A DNA stretch of 25,650 nt from Priapulus caudatus (GCF_000485595.1 NW_014577985.1:93092-118741), one strand, 5' to 3'. Shown: positions 1-8,876, counted from the stretch's first letter. Numbers and translations are program-made. The notes: generated from the letters alone by a model not told the origin.

Positions 1-171
1 TAGAGGATGAATCAAGACATGCCCAGATAGCTCTTTATATAGTCAATATTTTGGGAGATTCTGCTGATTATTATTACACTAGCAGATACCCGGCGTTGCC
101 GCGGGGAAATCAGTCGCGTTTACTCAGTTGTGACCGTTGTTGAACAGAAATACCAAAAAATCTGTCCTACA
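1..171. other. Unassigned flank, possible repeat relic
   Basis: No gene is visible here. A GC-rich motif (TACCCGGCGTTGCCGCGG, about 87-104) stands out from the AT-rich surroundings and looks like part of a dispersed repeat, but I cannot name the family from one copy. Confidence 0.3.
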
Positions 172-632
172 TCTATCCATGCATCCATCCTCCATCCTAT
201 TCGCATGCCATCCCATCCCATCCCATATCTCGATCACGTCCATCCCATCGCCATCCCATTCCATCCCATCCCATCCATCCATCCCATCCCATCCCAATCC
301 CATATCCTCATCAACTCGCCCTTATCGCCATCCGCCATCCGCATTCCAATCTCCGGCGCAGTCCCATCCATCCCATCCCATGCCCCATCCCATCCATCCG
401 CATCCCATCCATCCCATCCATGCCAATCTCATGGCGCATCCGCATCCATCCCATCCCAATCCCATCTCATCGCATCCGCATGCCATCCCATGCTATCCCA
501 TGACATCCGCAATCCATGCATCCCATCCCATGCCATCCATGCCATTTCATTCCGCGTCATGCCATGCGCATGCGCCTATCCCATCCCATGCCATCGCATG
601 TCATCCCATCCCATCGATGTCATCCATGCCCA
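172..632. repeat. Degenerate CCATC/CCCATC minisatellite
   Basis: This is a 460-bp tract built from CATCC and CATCCCATCC units, with interruptions such as CATGCC and CATCCGCATCC. It stays open in more than one forward frame, giving His/Pro/Ser/Ile-rich peptides. That is a property of a 5-bp repeat lacking stop triplets and is not evidence of coding. It ends where an A/T-rich tract starts. Confidence 0.95.
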
Positions 633-639
633 TGCCCAT

Positions 640-892
640 ATAAATAAAATAAAGTTGAGGTAAAAAAAAGAAAAAATAAAAAAATAAAGAAAAAAGGACA
701 TTAAAAATAAAATAATTTAATTAAATTAAAAAATAATAAATTAAAATAAATAATAATTAAATAAATTAATAAATTAAAAATTGTTGTTATTAAATTGTTG
801 TAAATAAATCATGTAAATATTTGCGTTAATTGGAAAAAAATTGTTAAATGGACAAAGATAAAAAAATACAGAAAACAGGAAAATAATTAAAA
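640..892. repeat. A/T-rich low-complexity tract
   Basis: A-rich and AATAAA/AATTAA-like sequence runs over about 250 bases, with no open frame and no hairpin of note. It could be the expanded A-rich tail of the tRNA-like relic that follows on the opposite strand, but no boundary is visible. Confidence 0.7.
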
Positions 893-962
893 AACGGATG
901 GGATTCGATCCATCGACCTTTCAGCTGTGACGTCGTGCTGTACTCTTTCGGCTATTCAGGGT
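893..962 (-). mobile_element. tRNA-derived SINE-like relic
   Basis: Read on the minus strand, the segment has a tRNA-like order. An A-box-like stretch (TAGCCGAAAGAGTACAGC) is followed about 30 bases later by a B-box-like GGATCGAATCC. GATGG and CCATC flank the B-box and can pair as a T-stem, with an 8-base loop instead of 7. An A/T-rich tract follows on the minus-strand 3' side, as expected for a retroposed pol III transcript. No acceptor stem is seen, so this is not a functional tRNA gene. Family unknown. Confidence 0.4.
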
Positions 963-1238
963 TAATGGAATTATGGATTATGGATGTGCTATGAATATGA
1001 CGACACTGTGACGTCATTGAGCGACGAAACAAGCTCAACCAATGGCAGCGCCCCTATGATCTTGATTAACCTAGGGAAAAAAATCACGCCCCCGTGCTGC
1101 CCGCCTGCGTGGGGAGAACAAAAGTAAAACGAAAACCAGTAGCTCCCTCTTCCTATCGTTTTATCCTATCAGGGGTTGATAATTATGAAGGCCTATAATT
1201 AAAAATTATTACCCAGTCCGCTGCGCCTTCATGAACCG
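963..1238. other. Unassigned intergenic DNA
   Basis: No gene is seen. The stretch contains a TGACGTCA palindrome (about 1009-1017) and a CCAAT motif (about 1039), which could be promoter elements but occur too often by chance to assign. Confidence 0.3.
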
Positions 1239-1467
1239 TACTAGTAGAGTCCACTAAGCATTTCCACTGGTTATCGAAGCCTGCCAAAGGCCGTGTCACA
1301 GACGGGGCGTAACCGGGAACAGTACAGCGCAGTGAGGAGTGGGGAGCCGATGTGTATATCAGTGTTATCACTGACGAATCAACCATGCATGGGCACCGCC
1401 CCGTCTGTCACACCGCCTTTGGCAGGCTTCGTTAACGAGTGCACATGCTTAGTGGACTCTACTAGTA
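1239..1467. mobile_element. Fold-back (MITE-like) element, 71-bp inverted arms
   Basis: The left arm (1239-1309) and right arm (1397-1467) are reverse complements with about eight mismatches over 71 bases, separated by an 87-base spacer. The arms begin with TACTAGTAGAGTCCACTAAG. The motif AGTAGAGTC recurs at about 1828 and 1850, so related termini lie nearby. Because the arms mirror each other, both strands translate to near-identical short peptides containing PLAGF and CLVDSTST. These are not independent genes. No convincing target-site duplication was found. Confidence 0.8.
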
Positions 1468-3090
1468 CTAGTAGGAAATATATTCAATAATATGCGACTT
1501 ATTATATGCGAAAATGTACTTAGCCGAATACATACGTAACATAGGCCTATACTATAGTACTTTGTCAATTACAATAATATGAAATACGGCATACCCTTGG
1601 CTAGCGCTATTACTGACATTACTCATTAGTCATTACATTACCTCGGCTCAGACTTAGCTCCAAGAAACGGTATTGCTAGGGTTAGAATACCGACTGTGTA
1701 TATTGACGTTATTCACACAGTCTGGTCGGGTTAGCTCAGACTCAGTCTTTGACTTTTTCATAGAAGTAGATTTATACATGTTTACATTTCTTTCTATGGA
1801 CTTATATAATATATTACTAAACCGGTCTAGTAGAGTCCATATATATGTCCAGTAGAGTCAATAAATTTTGGAGTAATTAAGGCTACGTGTGTTGAAATGT
1901 ATATCGAATTAACAGCGGTAAATTCGGTGACATATTGTCTTCCCACTACGCATTGCGCAGCACGACATGTAGCACGACTTAAACATAGACTGTGTACTGG
2001 CTGGTAAACTCGAAGACTCGAATAAACACAATTGTCAATGCGTATCCCGGTGAAGGTGTTTTGATACGATTTACTGAAACACAAATAAACGGAATATAAG
2101 GATATGCAGTTCCTTTCCACATAACGACTAGTAATACACACAGTAATACTGTACTTTCAACATAGTACTTGCTAATAAAATATCCTAGCACTGATTGAAA
2201 TCGAACAGAGTTACACGTATGAGTCATTGCTTATGCTAAGAATAAAGCTAAACTAGTATGAACTCACACTTACATAAATCAGTACTACTGTAAACAACGT
2301 TAAAACAAACATACTAAGGGAAATAACTCCAACGCGATATATAGCACACATCAGATACGCTAGAATGAGAAACGTACACCTGCTTGCATGTAGACACTCC
2401 TATATAGTATATACCCACAATGGAACGCACCCATTTGGTATACAAACATCACATAATTATGTATTCACTAACACACGCACGTACACACGCACGCACTGAT
2501 CAACACTATCTCCCAATATTGTACTGGGGTACACAGATCACGGGAATGACATTGGAAAGTATTTTAATTACTTGTGTTGACAAACACACCAGTTTACACA
2601 ACAGTCTGCACACGACAGAGAGGGGGTTATGCGTTCATTTTCTCAACACATGGATTTGCTGTTCGAGCCCTCTCACACTTATGTTGTTAACGCAATTCCC
2701 ACACTAAATACACGACATGCTAACTACTGCTCCCTTCGAAGTCCGGATCTATGACGTAATTTTGTTAGATACCTTTTTAATATAATAATTCACAGATAAT
2801 GTACAGTTACATTTTGTGAATCATGAAGTCACGTTGCCGATTTTAGCACACAGACGAGCACGCCATTTCTCCCAAATCAGATCATGCAGTTTAACGATCA
2901 ACATCACACCTTACAAACGATGACGTCCGAAATGCATCATATACCATATACACGTGATCTCTATATAGTCACTATTCTGCTTTGTAACTTACTAAACTGT
3001 GAGTATCTCCTAGTAAATTCGGTACAGTTTGATCAAGTTTGCAACAGAAACGCCATGCGAGACACAAGCCCGCCATCATGAATGTTGTCA
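1468..3090. other. AT-rich intergenic DNA, no gene seen
   Basis: Only short non-conserved-looking open frames occur. Two partial copies of AGTAGAGTC (about 1828 and 1850) resemble the ends of the preceding fold-back element. A short CACG/CACACG-rich stretch lies at about 2468-2497. No RNA gene or known protein was recognised. Confidence 0.6.
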
Positions 3091-3296
3091 CAGTCTCAAT
3101 TTAAGTTCACGGCAATATGACGTCACTCGCTGGAAATGCAGATGGTTAATTTGGCACCTACAGACTGGTACGCTGCAGTTCGCTGCATGTATATGGAGTG
3201 TAGCATTTTGAGATCTTCCGGCGACAGCCGATGGCGCCACCGGTCGAAACATAGTGACTAGCAACAACCTTAGGTTTCTCACTTACCTGTCGTGCC

Positions 3297-3500
3297 CGGA
3301 GGCGTTGAAATGGCCGTATCGTCGTCATCCGGACTCTGCTAGCCACTCGAGTACCTCAGTGCTACTGCGCTCCCGCAATAACCCGTTCTGCCGTGTTCCG
3401 GTTCCGGTGCGTCGTATAGTTAGTCTACAATGCAAAACGAGTAACGACACGCACAAACACAACAACGGGGTGACACCACCCTGCCTGCTGACCTTACGTT
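3297..3500 (-). other. Possible first exon of a minus-strand gene
   Basis: On the minus strand a CpG-containing stretch ends at a strong donor: GACAG followed by GTAAGTGAG, the GT being the complement of 3295-3296. An ATG just upstream would encode MTTIRPFQRLRARQ before the donor. A T-rich stretch ending in TTTTTATTC lies further upstream (about 3510). No downstream exon was found to the left, so this could equally be a 5' untranslated exon or a chance donor. Function unknown. Confidence 0.2.
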
Positions 3501-3678
3501 ACGTTGAATAAAAAGAGTATACCCGGGGTATGCACAGGGGTTAAACAAGTAGAATGAATGTAGCCGGGCAAAGGGCTAAGATAACCGGCAGCCCCGCCCC
3601 CGTGCGGCCGTGCACGAATAGGCTAGCTTCGTGCTATTAATTCGTGCAGAGTTAATACTTCTCAATACTCTAGTCCAG

Positions 3679-3706
3679 GAATATTAAACCAACCCTTTTA
3701 ATATTC
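3679..3706. repeat. Short perfect hairpin
   Basis: GAATATTAAA (3679-3688) and TTTAATATTC (3697-3706) form 10-bp perfect arms around an 8-base loop, with CTAG motifs outside on both sides. It may be a small palindrome or a transposon end. No run of T that would support a terminator reading is present. Confidence 0.5.
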
Positions 3707-3994
3707 TACTAGTACTGTAATATTTACTCGCCCCACAACAACAGGACAATACGACAGTGCCTACTCACCAATTAACCGACGTGCCTGTCTCTCTCACCCA
3801 TGAGGCAAGCCACGTCAAACACCCGTGACCGTACAGTACCTCTACCATGGGTACTCGTACGCTAACTGTCACCATACAACACACAGCTCAACAAGCCTTT
3901 CCACTCCGTGCACACTCACGGAGTAGACGAGACGACATACTACCTGACGAGTCCTTCCTCAACCGATTCCCGGGACAAACTGCACTACAAGTTC

Positions 3995-4062
3995 TCCCTC
4001 AATCGATACCAGAGTCGAACTAACTGCGTATCTTCACACGCCCCTCTTTACCACTAGCTGTT
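3995..4062 (-). mobile_element. Weak tRNA-like relic
   Basis: On the minus strand an A-box-like CTAGTGGTAAAG is followed by a possible anticodon arm (GCGTG/TACGC around TGAAGA) and a B-box-like GTTCGACTC. The order matches a tRNA head, but the anticodon loop is one base short and no acceptor stem pairs. It could be a SINE head or coincidence. Confidence 0.22.
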
Positions 4063-4105
4063 CATACGACCCGCGCCACTCACGGTCGCTAGAGGATGGA
4101 TTACC

Positions 4106-4131
4106 GCACACAACATGGCGGCGCCCATGTA
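4106..4131. promoter_or_regulatory. YY1-like site (AACATGGCGGC)
   Basis: ACAACATGGCGGCGCCC matches the AANATGGCGGC form bound by YY1-type zinc-finger factors and typical of animal or retroelement promoters close to a transcription start. It sits at the 5' edge of the GC-rich block. Role inferred only. Confidence 0.3.
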
Positions 4132-4150
4132 GGGACTCGCCTATCTACAT

Positions 4151-5090
4151 CGTCAATTGATGAACTGGCAAAACACCACGAAAACGCACACTAATAGACA
4201 GCAGACATCACAAATAATCATACAGTCACAAACACGGAACATTAACCCATACTCCGATTTCCAGGAAGCTACCACCCCCACCGTACTGGAAACCCGAAGG
4301 TCCGGTGCCACCGCTACACTCCTCCCCCCTTCAAGATCGACCGTCAGGACGATCCCAAAAACATACCTAGCGGTGCACCGGCACCTGACGTAAAAGAGAC
4401 CAGCTGGATCTATCTCGGTGCTGGCCTGTCCATCCTCTGCGCCTTCCTCGCCGATCGCCGACGCTGCCTCCCTCGGCATCGCTGCACGTGCGGCGGCGCT
4501 TCTCACCGGGGCACGGGGAGGGGTTGTGAGCCCTACTGCACTCGTGCCCGGGCGGTCAGCCTGCCTTGCCACCGAGCCCCTCTGTGCCTTTCTGTCCCGC
4601 CCCCATCTACCTGACCAGGGTGGGATAGCGCCCGCCGGCCGTCCCGAACCCCTGGTGCAAGGCACTGCTCCTCTACGATGGACACTCCACCGTTGTCAAC
4701 GACGGGTCCCTCGCAGGCCACCACTACATTGTCCCTCGCCGCCCCCCGTCTTCTCAGCTGTCGGGGAGTCGCTCGTCGCTTCCGCCAAGGACGAAGCTCT
4801 GGCGGGGATCACACTCCATGGACGAGCGGTCTCGACAACTTCGGCGCGCTTCTTTTGGGACGCCAACTCGGCCCCTGCCACTGGGGTCGCCATCGCTGTT
4901 AGGGGGAACAATAGCAGCTCATCCACAAAGGGCATCCCCGTGCACCCATCGCCGAGCTCCATCACCTCTGGTTTCTTCTCGCCGAGCAGATCCTCCTCCC
5001 GAACCTGCTTCTATACCTCCGGCGCAGCTCCTCTCTCAGGCTGCATCTCCTTCGTTCTCCTGAAATGAGCAACTCACACGTACATTTCGG
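4151..5090. other. GC-rich block with open frames on both strands, unassigned
   Basis: A forward frame stays open from 4394 to 5068 (about 224 codons, first possible start a GTG), giving Ala/Pro/Ser-rich protein. A shorter forward frame from 4157 to 4393 begins close to an ATG and is Thr/Gln-rich. On the minus strand 4153-4665 is also open. High GC content lengthens open frames by removing stops, so none can be taken as coding. The composition would suit a retroelement gag-like region or a CpG island. I recognise no domain. Confidence 0.3.
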
Positions 5091-5168
5091 TAATCAAACA
5101 GGCCTTCCCCTACCAGTCTGAAATACGTCGGAGTTTACAAACCACACCCTCGACCATCACGTGATGCG

Positions 5169-5200
5169 AATTCCGGAGTTTCCAAAGAAAACTCCGGAAT
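5169..5200. repeat. Perfect 12-bp-arm hairpin
   Basis: ATTCCGGAGTTT and AAACTCCGGAAT are exact reverse complements flanking a short CCAAAGA-type loop. The core CGGAGTTT also occurs just upstream (about 5128) and, inverted, just downstream (about 5210), so this is a small cluster of related palindromic pieces. Confidence 0.6.
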
Positions 5201-5599
5201 CCGTCTCAAACTCCGACACTAACGGGGAACAAACCCCAAATTCGTTCCGATCAAGGGTAATAAATGTGAATGCCCGTGGGTGAGTAGCGCGGTACCAGCC
5301 GGCTAGAAAACACACGAGACGCAACTACCTTGGCTGCTCTCAAACAGATGCCCGAACCAGTGCGGTCCAACATTCCACGGACCATAGGGGGGTTGTCGCT
5401 TGGCCGACCAACACGGGTCCGTAGCAGTATGGAACCCGCACCCCGTCCCTACCCCGCAACATGGCCGGCCCCGTGGCCCACATATCTGCGTTAGCCACGG
5501 ATCAGGAACTCCGAGAGCCCCTACAAGTCCACCCGAAACAAGCTACTGGCGAGAGACTGTCATCCTGGCTCCCCATGGAGCTCCGGATGCCCAGAGTTG

Positions 5600-5871
5600 C
5601 GCCTGGCCATAGCGGCACCACGCACCTGGGAACCAGTCCAGCCGCAGCTTACATCGCTACCAAGCGCTCAAGCAAGGTGAGGTAGTATTATCAGAAACCA
5701 CCCCGGAAGAGGGGAACACACCGGATACATCGGCATCACAAGGCCTGACCCGCAGACCAAAACGCCGGAACCTGGGCGGAACAGACAGCATAGTCTCCCG
5801 AAATGCTATGGCGAGCCCTGAAAAACTCGGCCTGACAATAACCCAGAGAATAATCTACCGAGGACAGTCAT
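5600..5871 (+). pseudogene. Unassigned open frame, basic Arg/Lys tail
   Basis: A forward frame without an early ATG runs for roughly 85 codons to a TGA at about 5869-5871. It includes SLHRYQALKQGEVVLSETTP and a basic stretch, LTRRPKRRNL. A charged linker followed by a basic tail is common near the ends of retroelement polyproteins, but no integrase, protease or polymerase motif is visible, so the assignment is only a suggestion. Confidence 0.2.
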
Positions 5872-6182
5872 GACACACGACATCCAGGGTTACCATACCG
5901 CACCAAGAATTAACATGGCACGATAACATTATCCGGGAACTACAGACTGCATGGAATCGTTACCAACCATGGCAAGCAAATAGACTGCTGTTACCTAAAC
6001 GCAAACTAGCTACCATTATATGGCTTGCTCCCACGAACCAACAGTCACTCCTCGGTCTGACAACTACAACTACGGGGACGCATACCCGTAGTGACACGGA
6101 GTTTTCACTAATCTCTCGCCCGGTGTACGTTGCACCGGATTAAAGAACTCAAAACCACCCAACCGGTCCCTCGATTGCCCAG

Positions 6183-6707
6183 CTACCAGTGGACCTCCCC
6201 AGAACCAATTTGAGGGTCAACCACCTGCCGCAACTTCACCGCTTGTGTCTTGAGGCTAGAAAGAGAAAATCCTGAGCCATCATACTTGTCCGACCCTGTG
6301 TCATTCTTCACTTGGGAATCCGCGCCTCGCGAATTATATGCATATTGACCCGCCACGTCACCCAGACTACCAGACCCATCAACCACCTCTGCGTCAACAC
6401 CATCAGCCCCATCCCCCAACCGGGTGACTGGCGCACTTGCACTTTCGTAGACATTCAGGTTATCTACGGCAACAACCTTCACTACATCATCTGGGGAAGC
6501 TTAAACCCACCAACCGTTATCTCGTCGCTCATTAACAACCTTGCCCCAGCAAAGAGACCTGAACCAATCTACTGCTGTAGAAGCCTCCCAATCGAGTAAC
6601 AGCTTTACCCGAGCAGGGCTCCCCCTAACCATACCTACACCAGATTTCTGAGGAAAACCCCTTATTCCCTCCGAAATTCTTCCATGAGAGGGGTAAACTA
6701 TAACCAT
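6183..6707 (-). pseudogene. Broken open frame of unknown family
   Basis: On the minus strand an ATG-led frame (MVIVYPSHGRISEG...) runs from 6707 and is interrupted by one TAA near 6501, after NERRDNGWWV. It continues in the same frame to a TAG near 6183. The part after the stop is Gly/Asp/Val/Ser-rich and acidic (for example TRLGDGADGVDAEVVDGSGS). In total about 174 codons share one frame with a single internal stop, which hints at a decayed coding segment inside the GC-rich block, perhaps a transposon gag-like piece. No known domain was recognised. Confidence 0.3.
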
Positions 6708-6719
6708 ACCCTAGCTCCT

Positions 6720-7060
6720 CTCACGACCTCCACATCGGGAAGGTGAACACAAACTCCACGCTAACCTTTCCCCCAGAGCTTGTGTGTGGCCCACCCTATC
6801 GGCCAAAACCCGCCATATCGTCTACTTGGTAAAAATTAACAATTTTTGCCGTCACCTAATTAGCGATGAATTTTATTAATGATTATTTCACCGCGAGCGT
6901 AGAGAGACAGCTCTCTTATTAAATAGATATGTGTTTGATCGAATTTGGTGAGCAGTTATGTTGCAATACCCTTTACAGGTGATAGTGGAAATTATTACGG
7001 CCCTTACGGCCGTAACCCTGACTGTATTCTTGAAATTTTTGCCACGAGTGCCACGTAGGG
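6720..7060. other. Unassigned DNA upstream of the GH63-type exons
   Basis: No exon encoding the segment expected before exon A was found here. The sequence turns AT-rich after about 6830. It includes a near-palindrome (TTACGGCCCTTACGGCCGTAA, about 6997-7016) and is presumed intronic. Confidence 0.4.
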
Positions 7061-7463
7061 CTTGACTGTGTGTGTGTATGTACTTTGTGTTTTGCAGTAC
7101 CACAAGGATCGTCCGTTTGTGCTTGACTGTGTGCGTGTATTTACTTTGTGCTTGCTTGTAATATGTACTATGTGTACTTGCAGTACCACGAGGATCGTCC
7201 GTTTGTGCTTGACTATGTGCGTGTATGTACTTTGTGCTTGCTTGTAATATGTACTATGTGTACTTGCAGTACCACAAGGATCATCCGTTTGTGCTTGACT
7301 GTGTGCGTGTATGTACTTTGTGCTTGCTTGTAATATGTACTGTGTGTACTTGCAGTACCACGAGGATCATCCGTTTGTGCTAGACTGTGTGCGTGTGTGT
7401 ACTTTGTGCTTGCTTGTAATATGTACTATGTGTACTTGCAGTACCACGAGGATCATCCGTTTG
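7061..7463 (+). repeat. 86-bp minisatellite carrying a copied 3' splice site and exon start
   Basis: Acceptor-plus-exon starts (TTGCAG then TACCACRAGGATCRTCC) occur with their first exon base at 7098, 7184, 7270, 7356 and 7442, exactly 86 bases apart. The last is the real start of GH63-type exon A. Each unit is 22 bases of exon-derived sequence plus 64 bases of intron with a TG-rich run (CTTGCTTGTAATATGTACT). The decoys encode YHKDRP, YHEDRP, YHKDHP and YHEDHP; the copy nearest the exon is identical to it over these codons. The leading unit (about 7061-7097) is shortened. Because 86 is not a multiple of three, use of decoys 1, 2 or 4 units upstream would shift frame. The decoy three units upstream keeps frame length but meets a TAA in the next unit. 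Confidence 0.92.
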
Positions 7464-7568
7464 AGCTGCAATGCGAGGGCAGCCACCATGTTGGCTACAT
7501 TCCCGGTGAATCCACCTCCGACCTGTTCGGCGGCAACAGCAACTGGCGCGGACCGATCTGGATCTGTA
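7442..7568 (+). CDS. GH63-type glycoside hydrolase, internal exon A
   Basis: This 127-base exon encodes 42 residues plus one base (phase 0 in, phase 1 out). It starts after TACTTGCAG and ends at GTAAGT. The product begins YHEDHPFEL and contains GYIPGESTSDLFGGNSNWRG then PIW, the hallmark of the MGH1-like/GH63 C-terminal (alpha/alpha)6-barrel domain (processing alpha-glucosidase I, YgjK and mannosylglycerate-hydrolase relatives). These enzymes hydrolyse alpha-glucosidic or related linkages. The animal substrate cannot be deduced. The split codon A+TG gives Met, so the junction reads PIWIC-M-NYLVIE, which fits the family. Upstream exons are not in the window. The acceptor is preceded by four tandem decoy copies of itself. 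Confidence 0.9.
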
Positions 7569-7650
7569 GTAAGTAACAAGCGAACGGTCGGTCGACCCCA
7601 GTTGTGTGGTTGCCGTGGTTACGCGCTGTTATGTTAATGTTATGAATCAT

Positions 7651-7746
7651 TCATTTATTATTGTTATTGTTATCGTTATTATTATTATTGTTGTTATGAT
7701 TATTATTATGATGATGATGATGATGATTATTATTATTATTATTATT

Positions 7747-7782
<36 letters not shown>

Positions 7783-7791
7783 GTCGTCATG
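7651..7791. repeat. ATT/ATG/ATC trinucleotide microsatellite
   Basis: TTATTATTG-type units pass into GATGATG and then ATTATTATT, ending in ATCATCATC/GTCGTC. Read in frame it gives poly-Ile on the + strand and poly-Asp/Asn/His on the - strand. Both are artefacts. It lies in the GH63-type intron. Confidence 0.95.
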
Positions 7792-7929
7792 TGTATTACC
7801 ATAGGATACACTGTATTCGCTTTCTCGAATCATTTTTAGTAGCATCATATGAACACCTATGGTGGATACGTGAGTGAACTCTTGCCTTCAGCGCGAGAGT
7901 GATGCTTGCGATTTCTCACTTACGACTTT

Positions 7930-8120
7930 ACCGACCCGAATCGTGATCTTTCGTTCTCATTTTTCGCCGAGAGATGCGTCGCTAGGTGGCAGCACCTAAT
8001 CGACGTCGTCTGCACACGAATTTTATTTCCCAGCGACGCGCCTAGAATCGAAATCTCTCGCATTCGCTTTTATCGCCGTTTGGTCGTTTCGAGTTGCGCT
8101 CGCTAGATGGCAGCACATGG
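7930..8120. repeat. Diverged ~108-121-bp tandem duplication with CTCF-like sites
   Basis: The segment starting CCCGAATCGTGATCTTTCG (about 7936) resembles the segment starting CCTAGAATCGAAATCTCTCG (about 8040). Each copy ends in an almost identical motif, CGCTAGGTGGCAGCAC (7980-7995) and CGCTAGATGGCAGCAC (8101-8116), followed by a similar GTCGTCTGC-type stretch. The second copy runs almost into the exon B acceptor. Offset differences of about 13 bases show internal indels. The motifs match the AGRTGGCRSC core of CTCF sites. Confidence 0.6.
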
Positions 8121-8149
8121 TCTGATCGTCTGCCATCTGCCTCCCACAG

Positions 8150-8329
8150 TGAACTACCTGGTGATCGAGAGCCTCAATCGCTACGACTACTTCTACGGCG
8201 GCGAGCTCACGGTCGAGTGTCCGACAGGATCCGGACGCGAGATGCGACTATCCGATGTCGCGCACGAGCTGAATCGCCGCATGAGCGCTCTCTTCATGCC
8301 GGACACGGCCGGTCGTCGGCCATGCCACG
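8150..8329 (+). CDS. GH63-type glycoside hydrolase, internal exon B
   Basis: This 180-base exon (phase 1 in, phase 1 out) lies between CTCCCACAG and GTAGGT. It encodes NYLVIESLNRYDYFYGGELT, then VECPTGSGREMRLSDVAHEL, then NRRMSALFMPDTAGRRPCHG, where the last Gly is split across the next intron. The VECPTGSG motif and the following helical segment with GRRPCHG are diagnostic of the MGH1-like/GH63 C-terminal domain, and occur in the same order and spacing in bacterial and eukaryotic relatives. No stops or frameshifts are present. Codon use is GC-richer than in the surrounding introns, as expected for a selected exon. Confidence 0.92.
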
Positions 8330-8721
8330 GTAGGTGGCGCCGCCGTCGCGAGCCGACGTCTCGCGGGGAGCTGTCCCGAGTCGAGGACGCGCGGAGTGGT
8401 GGTGGGGAGGGTGGGGCAGGAGGGGGAGGAGGGGGAGGGATAGAGTGCAAGGACGTGTCGTTGCTTTGTTTTCGTAAAGGTTTTTTGTTTTTGTTTTGTG
8501 GTTTTACGGGTTTTAGTCGCGCATTGAGGGTTATGTGCACTGATTTGTACCCGCATGTAGAATTCTGTTTTACGTTGTTGCGCCACTGTGTGGTCAATGA
8601 TGCTAGCGGTCGATAATATAATGCTTTGGAAACCGAAATGGAATACTTTAACATCTAATTCGAACTGTTGGTCAAAGGGTTTCGATGGTCGCGTATCGTA
8701 TTCTCTCTATCCTGCCAACAG
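8330..8721 (+). other. Intron B-C of the GH63-type gene
   Basis: 392 bases from GTAGGT to CTGCCAACAG. It contains a G-run tract (8398-8442) followed by a T-rich stretch. Confidence 0.85.
8398..8442 (+). repeat. G-run tract with G-quadruplex potential
   Basis: Runs of three to five G separated by T, A or CA (GGTGGGGAGGGTGGGG, then GGGGGAGGAGGGGGAGGG) give many more than four G-runs. The tract lies on the sense strand, about 70 bases after the exon B donor, so a structure could form in the pre-mRNA. Structure is inferred from pattern only. Confidence 0.6.
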
Positions 8722-8818
8722 GTGGCGCTGAGAAGTATACGGACGATCCCTTCTGGAAGGACTTGGTGCTGTTCTACGAGTATTTTCATGGCGACACTGG
8801 GAAAGGTCTGGGAGCGAG
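8722..8818 (+). CDS. GH63-type glycoside hydrolase, internal exon C (catalytic Glu region)
   Basis: This 97-base exon (phase 1 in, phase 2 out) lies between CCAACAG and GTAAGA. It encodes [20 protein letters not shown] then [11 protein letters not shown]. In GH63 proteins the general base is a Glu close to the C-terminus, in a W/F-Y-E-x-Y/F...G..G context before a GW(T/S) motif. The Glu codon at 8778-8780 in FYEYF is therefore the likely catalytic base. That is an inference from family position, not from a structure. Exon C ends with AG, completed by C of exon D to Ser, so the junction reads GLGA-S-HQTGWT. Confidence 0.92.
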
Positions 8819-8876
8819 GTAAGACACTCGTTACAGGTATATAGGTGCTGTAAGCGACATTGCTGTTGATGTGTTA

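Larger units (their letters stand above)
3720..4150. other. C-rich intergenic block with small inverted repeats
   Basis: The + strand is markedly C-rich compared with its surroundings. It holds CTCCGTG...CACGGAG (about 3902-3921) as a short hairpin. No open frame was recognised. Confidence 0.4.
7569..8149 (+). other. Intron A-B of the GH63-type gene
   Basis: 581 bases from GTAAGT to CTCCCACAG. It holds a trinucleotide repeat and a diverged tandem duplication with two CTCF-like sites, listed separately. Confidence 0.85.

Noticed and set aside
130-663. Long forward frames rich in His, Pro, Ser
   Set aside because: They arise from the CCATC repeat, which lacks stop triplets. Overlapping frames are open simultaneously.
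893-962. Functional tRNA gene
   Set aside because: No acceptor stem, abnormal T-loop length and an A/T-rich tail point to a SINE relic.
7061-7463. CRISPR array
   Set aside because: The 86-bp units are nearly identical throughout with no variable spacers, the context is eukaryotic, and the repeat is explained by exon-boundary duplication.
7311-7637. Forward frame of 108 codons crossing the real exon A
   Set aside because: It is out of frame with the conserved GH63-type sequence and exists because the 86-bp repeat shifts frame each unit.
7606-7848. Poly-Ile (+) and poly-Asp/Asn (-) frames
   Set aside because: Translation of the ATT/ATG/ATC microsatellite inside a GH63-type intron.
8193-8654. 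Minus-strand frame of 153 codons
   Set aside because: Antisense shadow of exon B plus its G-rich intron, which reads as poly-Pro.
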